7,999 bases of DNA from Lautropia sp. SCN 70-15 (GTDB lineage: Bacteria > Pseudomonadota > Gammaproteobacteria > Burkholderiales > Burkholderiaceae_E): assembly GCA_001724315.1 (NCBI GenBank), contig MEEC01000117.1, positions 1 through 7,999 of the forward strand. The letters are read 5' to 3'. Shown in pieces: positions 1-5,636 of the stretch. Position numbers and translations under genes: made by a program. Under the pieces are notes generated by a model. That model ran no database searches. It was not told the DNA's origin and saw only the letters and a list, made by a program, of their open reading frames with translations. The number at the start of each line of letters is the position of its first letter. Within the stretch, counting starts at the first letter, position 1.

Positions 1-1
1 G

Positions 2-607
2 AGCCTCTTCGTGGCGGCCTACCTGTGGTGGCTCGAGGTTTACGCGGACCCGCTCGAGGCGCTGCGCTACGCGAGCTTCAACCTGGTGTCGATCGCGTCG
101 ACCACCGGCTACGCGTCGACCGACTACGCCACCTGGCCGGTGTTCGCGCCCATCCTGATGATCCTGCTGTCCTGCTTCGCCACCTCGGCGGGCTCGACCG
201 GCGCGGGCATCAAGATGATCCGGGCGATCATCCTCGCGAAACAGGCGGCCCGCGAGCTGGCCCGAATCCACCACCCGAAGGCCACGCTGCCGCTGCAGGT
301 CGAGGGCGTGTCCGTGGAAAACAAGGTGGTGTTCTCCGTGCTCGCCTTCATGCTGATGTACGGCGGCACGGTGATCGTGACGACGCTGGCGCTGATCTTC
401 TCGGGCCTGGACCCGGTGACCGCGTTCACCGCGATCCTGGCCAGCGTCAACAACATGGGCCCCGGCCTGGGGCCGGTCGGCCCGGCCGGCAACTACGCGG
501 TGCTGACCGACTTCCAGACCTGGGTCTGCACGATCGCGATGCTGCTCGGCCGGCTCGAGATGTTCAGCCTGCTGGTGCTGCTCACGCCGGGCTTCTGGCG
601 GCGCTGA
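2..607 (+). CDS. trkH: TrkH K+ uptake channel subunit, C-terminal part (5' end outside window)
   Basis: Inner-membrane, ion-conducting subunit of the Trk potassium uptake system, normally working with the cytoplasmic NAD-binding gating protein TrkA. The window opens inside the gene: the reading frame is open from base 2 and gives 201 residues to a TGA at 605-607, roughly the last 40% of a family member of about 480 residues. Visible family marks, in order: a third selectivity-filter loop (STTGYASTDY), the intramembrane gating segment (CFATSAGSTGAGIKMIR), the fourth filter loop (VNNMGPGLGPVGP) and the typical ending LGRLEMFSLLVLLTPGFWRR. Three to four hydrophobic helices lie between these. The filter glycines are present, so the visible part looks functional. 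The gene faces the TRAP permease gene tail to tail with 12 bases between stop codons. Identification is secure; promoter and partners lie outside the window. Confidence 0.95.
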   Translation, partial: SLFVAAYLWWLEVYADPLEALRYASFNLVSIASTTGYASTDYATWPVFAPILMILLSCFATSAGSTGAGIKMIRAIILAKQAARELARIHHPKATLPLQVEGVSVENKVVFSVLAFMLMYGGTVIVTTLALIFSGLDPVTAFTAILASVNNMGPGLGPVGPAGNYAVLTDFQTWVCTIAMLLGRLEMFSLLVLLTPGFWRR

Positions 608-615
608 GCGCCGCC
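597..615. terminator. GC-rich perfect inverted repeat at the convergent trkH / TRAP permease junction
   Basis: GGCGGCGCT (597-605) and AGCGCCGCC (607-615) are perfect reverse complements around G606, so RNA from either strand can fold into an 8-bp GC stem with a 3-base loop. The trkH stop codon (605-607) lies in the loop. The repeat ends five bases before the TRAP permease stop codon (620-622). Position and symmetry suit a shared two-way 3' end. No T-run follows on either strand, so it is not a classical intrinsic terminator; it may assist Rho or protect 3' ends. Confidence 0.45.
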
Positions 616-619
616 TGCT

Positions 620-2497
620 TCAGCCCGCCGACCCGACCTTGCCGGCCGCCGTGGCCGCCGGCGCCGCGGGCCGGGAGATCATCAGCTGGCTCGCAATGGT
701 GGCCGCGATCAGGCCCGCGCCGATCAGGTCGGTCACGATGCCCGGCTTGATCAGCGCGAACGCCGCGCCGATCAGCATGATCCGCTCCCAGATCCGGGTG
801 GTGCCGAAGAAGAAGTAGCTGTGCAGGCCGCCCGCCAGGCAGATCACGCCCACCGTGGCGCTCACGATGGTCAGCGCGATCGTGGAGGCGTCGCCGATCA
901 GCAGCAGCGACGGGCCGTACACGAACATGAAGGGGATGATGTAGCCGGTGAGTCCGAGCTTGACCGCCGCCCAGCTGCTTTCCATCAGGCCCGCGCGCGA
1001 GATGCCGTTGGCCGCGTAGACTGCCATGGCCACCGGCGGGGTGATCGCCGACAGCACCGCGAAGTACAGCACGAACAGGTGGGCCGCCTCGACCTGCACG
1101 CCCAGCTTGACCAGCGCCGGCACCAGCAGGGCCACCTGCACGATGTAGGCCGGCGTGGTGGGCAGGCCCATGCCCAGCACGATGCCGGCGGCCATGGTGA
1201 GGATCAGCGCCAGGATCAGCGAGTTCTGCGACAGCGCCAGCACGATGCCGGTGAAGGTGAGGCCCAGGCCGGTCAGCGTGATCGTGCCGATGACGATGCC
1301 GGCGCAGGCGCAGGCCAGCGCCACGATCACCGTGTTCTTGGCGCCGGCCTCGAGCGCATCGATGATCACCGGGATGGTGAAGGTCTTGCGGGTGTTGGCG
1401 CGCAGCCAGGTGGTGGGCACCACCGACGCAATGCCGCACAGCGCGGCGAAGGCGGCGCTGAAGCCTGCGAGCAGCACGCCGATGATGATCGCCAGCGGCA
1501 GGAACAGGTGGCCGCGCTCGCGCAGCACCTGGCCCACGCGCGGCAGGTCGGGCTTGGGCAGCCCGACCAGGCCCACGCGGCGGGCCTCGAAGTGCACCGC
1601 CATGAACACCGCAAGGTAGTACAGGATGGCCGGCAGGATCGCGAAGGTGGCCACCGTGAGGTAGGACACGCCCAGGAACTCGGCCATCACGAAGGCTGCC
1701 GCGCCCATGATCGGGGGCATCAGCTGGCCGCCGGTGGAGGCCACCGCCTCGACCGCGCCGGCGAAGGCCGGCCGGTAGCCGGTTCGCGCCATCAGCGGGA
1801 TGGTGAAGGTGCCGGTGGTCATCACGTTGGCCACCGCGCTGCCCGACACCGTGCCGAACAGGCTGCTGGTGATGATCGCGACCTTGGCGGGGCCGCCCGA
1901 GGTGTGGCCGGCCAGCGCCAGCGCGAAGTCCATGAACAGCTGCCCGGCGCCGCTGCGCTCGACGAAGGCGCCGAACAGGATGAACAGCATCACGTAGGTC
2001 GCCGACACGTAGAGCGGGATGCCGAAGATGCCCTCGGTCGTCAGGTACAGCTGGTCGAGCATGATCCCGATCGACTGGTTGCCCACGGTGAGGCCGTACA
2101 GCAGGAAGGCCAGCGCGGTGATCGGCAGCGCCCAGCCGGTCGCGCGGCGGGTCGCCTCGAGCAGCAGCAGGGTCAGGCCGCCGCCGAAGACGTAGTCGAG
2201 GACGATCGGGTCGTCGACGTAGTACATCCGGTTCTGGATGTACTGCAGGTTGAAGGTCGGATAGAGCGCCGACGCCGCGGCGGCGATCAGCAGGATCAGG
2301 TCGAAGACGGTGGGCTCGCGCCGACCGAAACCCGGGAACATCAGGAAGGCCAGCACCATCGCGAAGGCCAGGTGCAGCCCGCGCATCACGTAGGCGTCGG
2401 GCGGCCCCACCTGGGCCACGTACAGGTGGAAGACCGACATGCCGACGCCGGTCAGCGTCAGGATCCATCGGGTCAGGGAGGCGGGCAGCGTGAACAT
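620..2497 (-). CDS. TRAP transporter permease, 4TM/12TM fusion (TAXI type)
   Basis: Inner-membrane permease of a tripartite ATP-independent periplasmic (TRAP) transporter; in this family solute uptake is driven by an ion gradient and solute is delivered by a periplasmic binding protein. The 625 residues fit the fused permeases of TAXI-type systems, which combine the small and large membrane subunits. Residues about 1-130 hold four hydrophobic helices (small-subunit part). From about 135 the DctM-like large domain begins, with characteristic segments FGTVSGSAVANVMTTG (214-229), STGGQLMPPIMGAAAF (254-269), GMGLPTTPAYI (442-452) and ITPPVAMAVYAANGIS (485-500). More helices follow to about residue 607, then an Ala-rich tail. 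The ATG at 2495-2497 has AGGA nine bases upstream (2507-2510, minus strand). It lies 104 bases downstream of the binding-protein gene, with a hairpin between, and is probably cotranscribed. The substrate cannot be read from the sequence. Confidence 0.93.
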   Translation of the reverse strand: MFTLPASLTRWILTLTGVGMSVFHLYVAQVGPPDAYVMRGLHLAFAMVLAFLMFPGFGRREPTVFDLILLIAAAASALYPTFNLQYIQNRMYYVDDPIVLDYVFGGGLTLLLLEATRRATGWALPITALAFLLYGLTVGNQSIGIMLDQLYLTTEGIFGIPLYVSATYVMLFILFGAFVERSGAGQLFMDFALALAGHTSGGPAKVAIITSSLFGTVSGSAVANVMTTGTFTIPLMARTGYRPAFAGAVEAVASTGGQLMPPIMGAAAFVMAEFLGVSYLTVATFAILPAILYYLAVFMAVHFEARRVGLVGLPKPDLPRVGQVLRERGHLFLPLAIIIGVLLAGFSAAFAALCGIASVVPTTWLRANTRKTFTIPVIIDALEAGAKNTVIVALACACAGIVIGTITLTGLGLTFTGIVLALSQNSLILALILTMAAGIVLGMGLPTTPAYIVQVALLVPALVKLGVQVEAAHLFVLYFAVLSAITPPVAMAVYAANGISRAGLMESSWAAVKLGLTGYIIPFMFVYGPSLLLIGDASTIALTIVSATVGVICLAGGLHSYFFFGTTRIWERIMLIGAAFALIKPGIVTDLIGAGLIAATIASQLMISRPAAPAATAAGKVGSAG

Positions 2498-2538
2498 CGT
2501 CAGGCGTCCTGGGCGGTTACCGGAAGGAATAACGACGA

Positions 2539-2575
2539 CGGCCCGCCGTCAGGCCACTGGTCCGACGGCGGGCCG
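2539..2575 (-). promoter_or_regulatory. 12-bp perfect hairpin between TAXI binding-protein and permease genes
   Basis: CGGCCCGCCGTC (2539-2550) and GACGGCGGGCCG (2564-2575) are exact reverse complements with a 13-base loop. On the minus strand the stem starts 26 bases after the binding-protein stop codon. The bases after it (TCGTCGTTATTCCTTCCG) contain only a weak T-rich patch. This is where binding-protein operons often carry a partial terminator or mRNA-protecting stem, so that binding protein is made in excess over permease. The fold is directly visible; the role is inferred. Confidence 0.6.
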
Positions 2576-2578
2576 CAT

Positions 2579-2594
2579 GGCCGCGAGGGCGGCC
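2579..2594 (-). promoter_or_regulatory. Second small hairpin just after the TAXI gene
   Basis: GGCCGC (2579-2584) and GCGGCC (2589-2594) pair perfectly around a 4-base loop. On the minus strand it comes 7 bases after the binding-protein stop and immediately before the 12-bp hairpin. A copy of GGCCGC at 2571-2576, partly inside the larger stem, could pair with GCGGCC instead, so the two folds may compete. In such GC-rich DNA a 6-bp stem may arise by chance. Confidence 0.35.
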
Positions 2595-2601
2595 GGGGCG
2601 C

Positions 2602-3549
2602 TTACATCACGCCCTGTTCCTTGTAGAACTTGACGGCGCCCTTGTGCATCGGCACGCCGATGTCTTCGGCCATGACCTTGGGCGTGGTCTTGCCCATGAC
2701 CTTGGCGATCGCGGTCAGGTCGGCGTTGTTCGCGTTCATGCCCTTCAGCACGTTGTAGACCACGTTCTCGTCGAGGTCGCAGCGCGCGATCAGGTGCGTG
2801 GCGTAGCCGACGGCCTGCACGTCCTTGTCCTGCTTGGGATAGGTGCCGGCGGGGATCGTGAGCTTGGTGTAGCCCGGATTCAGCTTGCGCATCGCCTCGA
2901 ACTTGTCGTCCGGGATCGGGACCAGCTTGATGTCGCGGGCCGAGGCCAGATCCATGACCGACGAGGCCGGGATGGTGGTGCCCAGGGTGAAGGCCTGCGC
3001 GTTGTTGTCCTTCATCAGCGACACCGCGTCGGTGTAGGACACGTGGCTCACCCGCGCCATGTCCTTGTAGCCCAGGCCGTAGACCTCGAGCGCCTGCACG
3101 GTGATGAACTCGGCGGTGTTGCCCTTGGGCTGGACCGCGATCGGCTTGCCCTTTAGGTCGGCGAGCGTGTTGACACCCGAATCGGCGTTCGCGACGATCT
3201 GCAGGTACTGCGGATACAGCGTGGCCACGTTGCAGACGTTCTTGGTCGCCGTGTCGAAGGGCGCGCGGCCCGCGACGCCGTCGACCGTGGAGATGGAATT
3301 GCCGAAGCCCATGTCGGCCTTGCCCGCCTCGACCGCCTTCACGTTGGCGATGCCGGCGCCCGGCAGGACCTGGATCTTGATGCCCGCGGTCTTGTCGGCG
3401 ATGTTGGCCATCGCGCCGCCCAGCGGGTACCACGAGCCGCCCTGCGGGCCGGTCATCAGCCGGACCTGCTGGGCCTGGGCCGCGCCGGCGGCGAACATGG
3501 CGGCGCCGACGGCGGCCGCGATGGCGATCTTCCTGGTCTCGATGCTCAT
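2602..3549 (-). CDS. TAXI-family TRAP transporter solute-binding protein
   Basis: Periplasmic binding protein that captures the solute for the fused TRAP permease encoded next. It has 315 residues, normal for the TAXI family. Residues 1-26 form a clear Sec signal peptide: positive start (R6, K7), Ala-rich hydrophobic core and a signal peptidase I site after AQA (24-26). The mature protein begins with the family signature RLMTGPQGGSWYPLGGAMAN (30-49), whose glycines and aromatic residues contribute to ligand binding in relatives. A Val/Met-rich first lobe and the segment RCDLDENVVYNVLKGM near the C-terminus also fit the family. The ATG at 3547-3549 has a strong AGGAG (3557-3561, minus strand) seven bases upstream. 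It is the first gene of a two-gene operon. A Thermus TAXI protein was shown to bind glutamate or glutamine, but the ligand here is unknown. Confidence 0.94.
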   Translation of the reverse strand: MSIETRKIAIAAAVGAAMFAAGAAQAQQVRLMTGPQGGSWYPLGGAMANIADKTAGIKIQVLPGAGIANVKAVEAGKADMGFGNSISTVDGVAGRAPFDTATKNVCNVATLYPQYLQIVANADSGVNTLADLKGKPIAVQPKGNTAEFITVQALEVYGLGYKDMARVSHVSYTDAVSLMKDNNAQAFTLGTTIPASSVMDLASARDIKLVPIPDDKFEAMRKLNPGYTKLTIPAGTYPKQDKDVQAVGYATHLIARCDLDENVVYNVLKGMNANNADLTAIAKVMGKTTPKVMAEDIGVPMHKGAVKFYKEQGVM

Positions 3550-3617
3550 TGGCTGTCTCCTCTTTGCGATTTGAGCGGGTGAGGGTCCGGCCTGACCGGC
3601 CCTGCGGCACCGATGGT

Positions 3618-3645
3618 ATTACATGACGGAGTGCCGCGCTCGCAA
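3618..3645 (-). promoter_or_regulatory. Candidate sigma70 promoter of the TAXI-TRAP operon
   Basis: On the minus strand, TTGCGA (3645-3640; 4 of 6 matches to TTGACA) and TGTAAT (3623-3618; 5 of 6 matches to TATAAT) are 16 bases apart. They predict a start near 3611 and a leader of about 60 bases before the binding-protein ATG. It is the most AT-rich spot in the gap. A 6-bp dyad, GCTCGC (3638-3643) / GCGAGC (3648-3653), overlaps the -35 box and could be an operator. Judged by eye only. Confidence 0.4.
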
Positions 3646-3748
3646 GGGCGAGCACGGCGCTCGGCGCGGGCGGCGAGGCTCGCGCCCTGGGCGTCCCCGC
3701 GCGAGCGGGTACCATCGAAAGCCTGGATCTGCTCAGGAAACTCCCGGA

Positions 3749-4318
3749 ATGGCAAAAAGGCCCCTGATCGTCGGTGTCGGCGGCACCACTCGCGTCGGTT
3801 CGACCGCAGAGCGGGCGATGAAGGCCGTGCTCGCGCACGCCGCGTCGCTGGACTGCGACACCCTGGCCTTCGGCGCGGGCGCACTGCCGATCGAGCCCTA
3901 CGACCCCGGGCGCGTCGAGCGCAGCGAGCAGGCGCTGGCGCTGGTCTCCGCGCTTCGCCGGGCCGACGGCGTGGTCATTGCCACGCCTGCCTATCACGGG
4001 GGCGTGTCGGGGCTCGTCAAGAACGCGATCGACTTCGTCGAGGACCTTCGCGATGACCAGCGCGTCTACCTGAGCGGTCGCGCGGTCGGCTGCGTGGTAT
4101 GCGCGGACGGGCCGCAGGCGATGGGTTCCACCCTGTCCGCGCTGAGGGCGATCGTCCACGCGCTGCGGGGCTGGCCGACACCCTACGGCGCTGCCCTGGC
4201 CGCCCGTTCCAGGCCCTTCGGTGACGATGGCGCGGCGGCCGATCCGGCAGCGCTGCGGGCCTGCGAGATCGTGGCCGAGGAAGTCGTGGCCTTTGCCCGG
4301 ATGTCGATGCGCACGTGA
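3749..4318 (+). CDS. NADPH-dependent FMN reductase family protein (flavodoxin-like fold)
   Basis: Predicted cytoplasmic flavoprotein of the NADPH-dependent FMN/quinone/azo/chromate reductase superfamily; the true substrate cannot be told. Its 189 residues match the usual size of about 180-200. A first beta strand (LIVGVGG, 6-12) leads into the FMN phosphate-binding loop GGTTRVGST (11-19). The segment TPAYHGGVSGLVKNAIDF (79-96) corresponds to the family hallmark TPEYNGSxPGxLKNAxDW, which contacts the flavin ring and forms the dimer interface. A second loop, CADGPQAMGSTLSALR (118-133), also fits. I chose the ATG at 3749 because AGGAAA (3735-3740) lies at proper distance and the fold starts at once; an earlier in-frame start at 3623 would add an Arg/Gly-rich stretch with no fold. 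The gene stands alone, divergent from the TAXI operon and upstream of the alx leader. A TACCAT at 3710-3715 is a possible weak -10 box without a convincing -35. Confidence 0.88.
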   Translation: MAKRPLIVGVGGTTRVGSTAERAMKAVLAHAASLDCDTLAFGAGALPIEPYDPGRVERSEQALALVSALRRADGVVIATPAYHGGVSGLVKNAIDFVEDLRDDQRVYLSGRAVGCVVCADGPQAMGSTLSALRAIVHALRGWPTPYGAALAARSRPFGDDGAAADPAALRACEIVAEEVVAFARMSMRT

Positions 4319-4334
4319 AGCCTTGCTGCGCGGA

Positions 4335-4362
4335 GAAATCCCCGGAGCCGTTGCGGGATTTC
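4335..4362 (+). terminator. 8-bp hairpin after the FMN reductase gene
   Basis: GAAATCCC (4335-4342) and GGGATTTC (4355-4362) are exact reverse complements with a 12-base loop, starting 16 bases after the reductase stop codon. There is no T-run after the stem, so it is at best an imperfect terminator separating the reductase transcript from alx. It ends one base before the predicted -35 box of alx, so the dyad could instead be a protein-binding site. Confidence 0.4.
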
Positions 4363-4363
4363 G

Positions 4364-4392
4364 TTGACGCTGGGCCGAGGCGCTGTTTCAAT
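4364..4392 (+). promoter_or_regulatory. Sigma70-like promoter of the alx riboswitch leader
   Basis: TTGACG (4364-4369; 5 of 6 matches to consensus) and TTCAAT (4387-4392; 4 of 6) are exactly 17 bases apart, the ideal spacing. Transcription should start near 4399, just where the 5' strand of the closing stem of the riboswitch begins. That agreement makes this the most credible promoter in the window. No other regulator site is evident besides the inverted repeat immediately upstream. Confidence 0.65.
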
Positions 4393-4395
4393 TCG

Positions 4396-4555
4396 CGCTC
4401 CTCTCCAGGGGAGTAGCCGGCGCGCGGGTCTTTCACCGCGTGCCGCGGCATCGTCATTACGGCATCGGTCGATCCGGCAATCGACCGCCTGTCCGGTGCC
4501 GTGATCCCGGGCGCATGCGCGCCTCCGGGCGGCGAGACCAGCGAGGACCTTCGAC
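4396..4555 (+). ncRNA. yybP-ykoY manganese riboswitch
   Basis: The leader carries the conserved blocks of the yybP-ykoY family in the right order: GGGGAGTAGCC (4408-4418), TCGTCATTACG (4451-4461) and GGCGAGACC (4531-4539). Known members bind Mn2+ where the first two internal loops dock together. Supporting stems: a closing helix TCCTC (4399-4403) with GAGGA (4543-4547), somewhat imperfect; a stem of about 8 bp at 4420-4427 with 4436-4443; a long arm ACGGCA (4459-4464) with TGCCGT (4497-4502), capped by CGGTCGAT (4466-4473) with ATCGACCG (4480-4487); and an extra GC stem-loop at 4506-4529. The next gene is alx/terC, a classic target of this class. Exact ends are approximate. In family members metal binding raises expression of the downstream gene. 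Confidence 0.92.
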
Positions 4556-4566
4556 AAATCGGTCAT

Positions 4567-4598
4567 CCGGCCCCTGCCAGGCCGGAACAGAAAGGTCT
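4567..4598 (+). promoter_or_regulatory. alx: Riboswitch expression platform and alx ribosome binding site
   Basis: A 6-bp stem, CCGGCC (4567-4572) with GGCCGG (4580-4585), is followed by the Shine-Dalgarno GAAAGG (4590-4595), eight bases before the ATG. The Shine-Dalgarno region can pair with aptamer sequence: GGTCT (4594-4598) with AGACC (4535-4539), part of the conserved core, or AAGGT (4592-4596) with ACCTT (4547-4551). These pairings cannot coexist with a complete aptamer fold, so Mn2+ binding should free the ribosome site. No T-run follows the stem, which argues for control of translation rather than intrinsic termination. The pairings are visible; the mechanism is inferred. Confidence 0.6.
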
Positions 4599-4603
4599 AC
4601 TCG

Positions 4604-5629
4604 ATGATCTCCATCGGCACGCCGCTGCTGTGGTCGCTGTTTGCGGCCTTCGTCCTGGTCGCGCTCGCGATCGATTTCTTCGCCATGAACCGCCAGGGTG
4701 CGCACGCAGTGTCGATGCGCGAGGCGGGCATCTGGTCGCTGGTCTGGGTCGCGGTCTCCTTCGTGTTCGTCGGCTGGCTCTGGTGGTACCTCGGCGGCAC
4801 GTCGGGCGACGCCGCTGCGAGCGCGCTGGCCGACGCGAAGGCGCTGGAGTTCGTGACCGGCTACCTGGTCGAGAAGGCGCTCGCGGTCGACAACATCTTC
4901 GTGTTCCTGATGTTGTTCACTTATTTCGCAGTGCCGGCCGAGTTCCAGAAGCGGGTGCTGATGATCGGCATCATCGGCGCGCTGGTGCTGCGCGCGGTCA
5001 TGATCCTGGTCGGCGCCTGGCTGATCTCCCAGTTCCACTGGGTCATGTACGTGTTCGGCGCTTTCCTGGTCTTCACCGGCATCAAGATGTGGTGGGCGGC
5101 CGGGCAGGAGCCCGACCTGGACGCGAACCCCGCGCTGCGCTGGATCAACCGGCACATGAAGATCTCGTCGAACTACGATGGCGAGCGCTTCTTCACGGTG
5201 GAGAACGGCGTGCGGATGGCCACGCCGCTGTTCGTCGTGATCCTGCTGATCGGCATCGTCGACGTGGTGTTCGCGGTCGACTCGATCCCGGCGATCTTCG
5301 CGATCACCACCGATCCGTTCATCGTGCTGACCTCCAACGTGTTCGCGATCCTGGGCCTGCGGGCGATGTACTTCCTGCTCGCCGGCATGCACGAGCGCTT
5401 CCACCTGCTGTCCTACGGCCTGGCGGTGGTGCTGGTGTTCATCGGCACGAAGATGCTGCTGATCGACGTGTACAAGATCCCGATCGTCTGGTCGCTGGGC
5501 TTCACGGTCACCACGCTGGCGGTCACGATGCTGTTGTCGCTGCGCATCCCGGCGCGGCCGGGCGAGGCGGGCAGCGCCTACCCCTTCGGCGCGAAGAAGC
5601 GCGAGGCGACGCCGCAGGAGTCGCGCTGA
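4604..5629 (+). CDS. alx: Alx/TerC family integral membrane protein (predicted Mn2+ export or homeostasis)
   Basis: Inner-membrane protein of the TerC/Alx family. Relatives under yybP-ykoY control are linked to manganese export or homeostasis, and E. coli Alx is also induced at high pH. The 341 residues are close to E. coli Alx (about 320) and contain about nine hydrophobic helices. The two family signatures are intact: YLVEKALAVDNIFVFLML (87-104) and IGIVDVVFAVDSIPAIFAIT (216-235). Their acidic residues E90, D96, D220 and D226, together with D24 in the first helix, are likely metal ligands. A cytoplasmic or loop stretch around 165-205 (DLDANPALRWINRHMKIS) is also typical of Alx rather than short TerC proteins. 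The C-terminal tail (316-341) is hydrophilic. The start is fixed by GAAAGG at 4590-4595. The riboswitch upstream strongly supports the role. It ends seven bases from the convergent yhhJ-like gene. Confidence 0.94.
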   Translation: MISIGTPLLWSLFAAFVLVALAIDFFAMNRQGAHAVSMREAGIWSLVWVAVSFVFVGWLWWYLGGTSGDAAASALADAKALEFVTGYLVEKALAVDNIFVFLMLFTYFAVPAEFQKRVLMIGIIGALVLRAVMILVGAWLISQFHWVMYVFGAFLVFTGIKMWWAAGQEPDLDANPALRWINRHMKISSNYDGERFFTVENGVRMATPLFVVILLIGIVDVVFAVDSIPAIFAITTDPFIVLTSNVFAILGLRAMYFLLAGMHERFHLLSYGLAVVLVFIGTKMLLIDVYKIPIVWSLGFTVTTLAVTMLLSLRIPARPGEAGSAYPFGAKKREATPQESR

Positions 5630-5636
5630 GCGGGTG

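Noticed and set aside
582..2468. Long open frame on the minus strand overlapping the TRAP permease, and another at 821-2626 on the plus strand
   Set aside because: They translate to Arg/Gly/His/Asp/Gln-rich low-complexity protein, typical of shadow frames in GC-rich DNA; the overlapping frame gives a clear TRAP permease.
3623..3748. Longer N-terminus for the FMN reductase from the ATG at 3623
   Set aside because: The added 42 residues are Arg/Gly-rich with no fold, overlap the predicted minus-strand -10 box, and the ATG at 3749 has a good Shine-Dalgarno.
2549..4159. Long minus-strand frame across the TAXI gene and the divergent gap
   Set aside because: Arg/Gly/Pro-rich shadow; it crosses the promoter region and opposes two recognisable genes.
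4567..4585. Intrinsic terminator in the riboswitch leader
   Set aside because: The stem is followed by AACAGAAAGG, with no T-run, so termination is unlikely; it was recorded as part of the expression platform instead.
4457..5404. Minus-strand frame opposite alx
   Set aside because: His/Asp/Arg/Gln-rich translation and overlap with the riboswitch and alx; a mirror of alx codon use.
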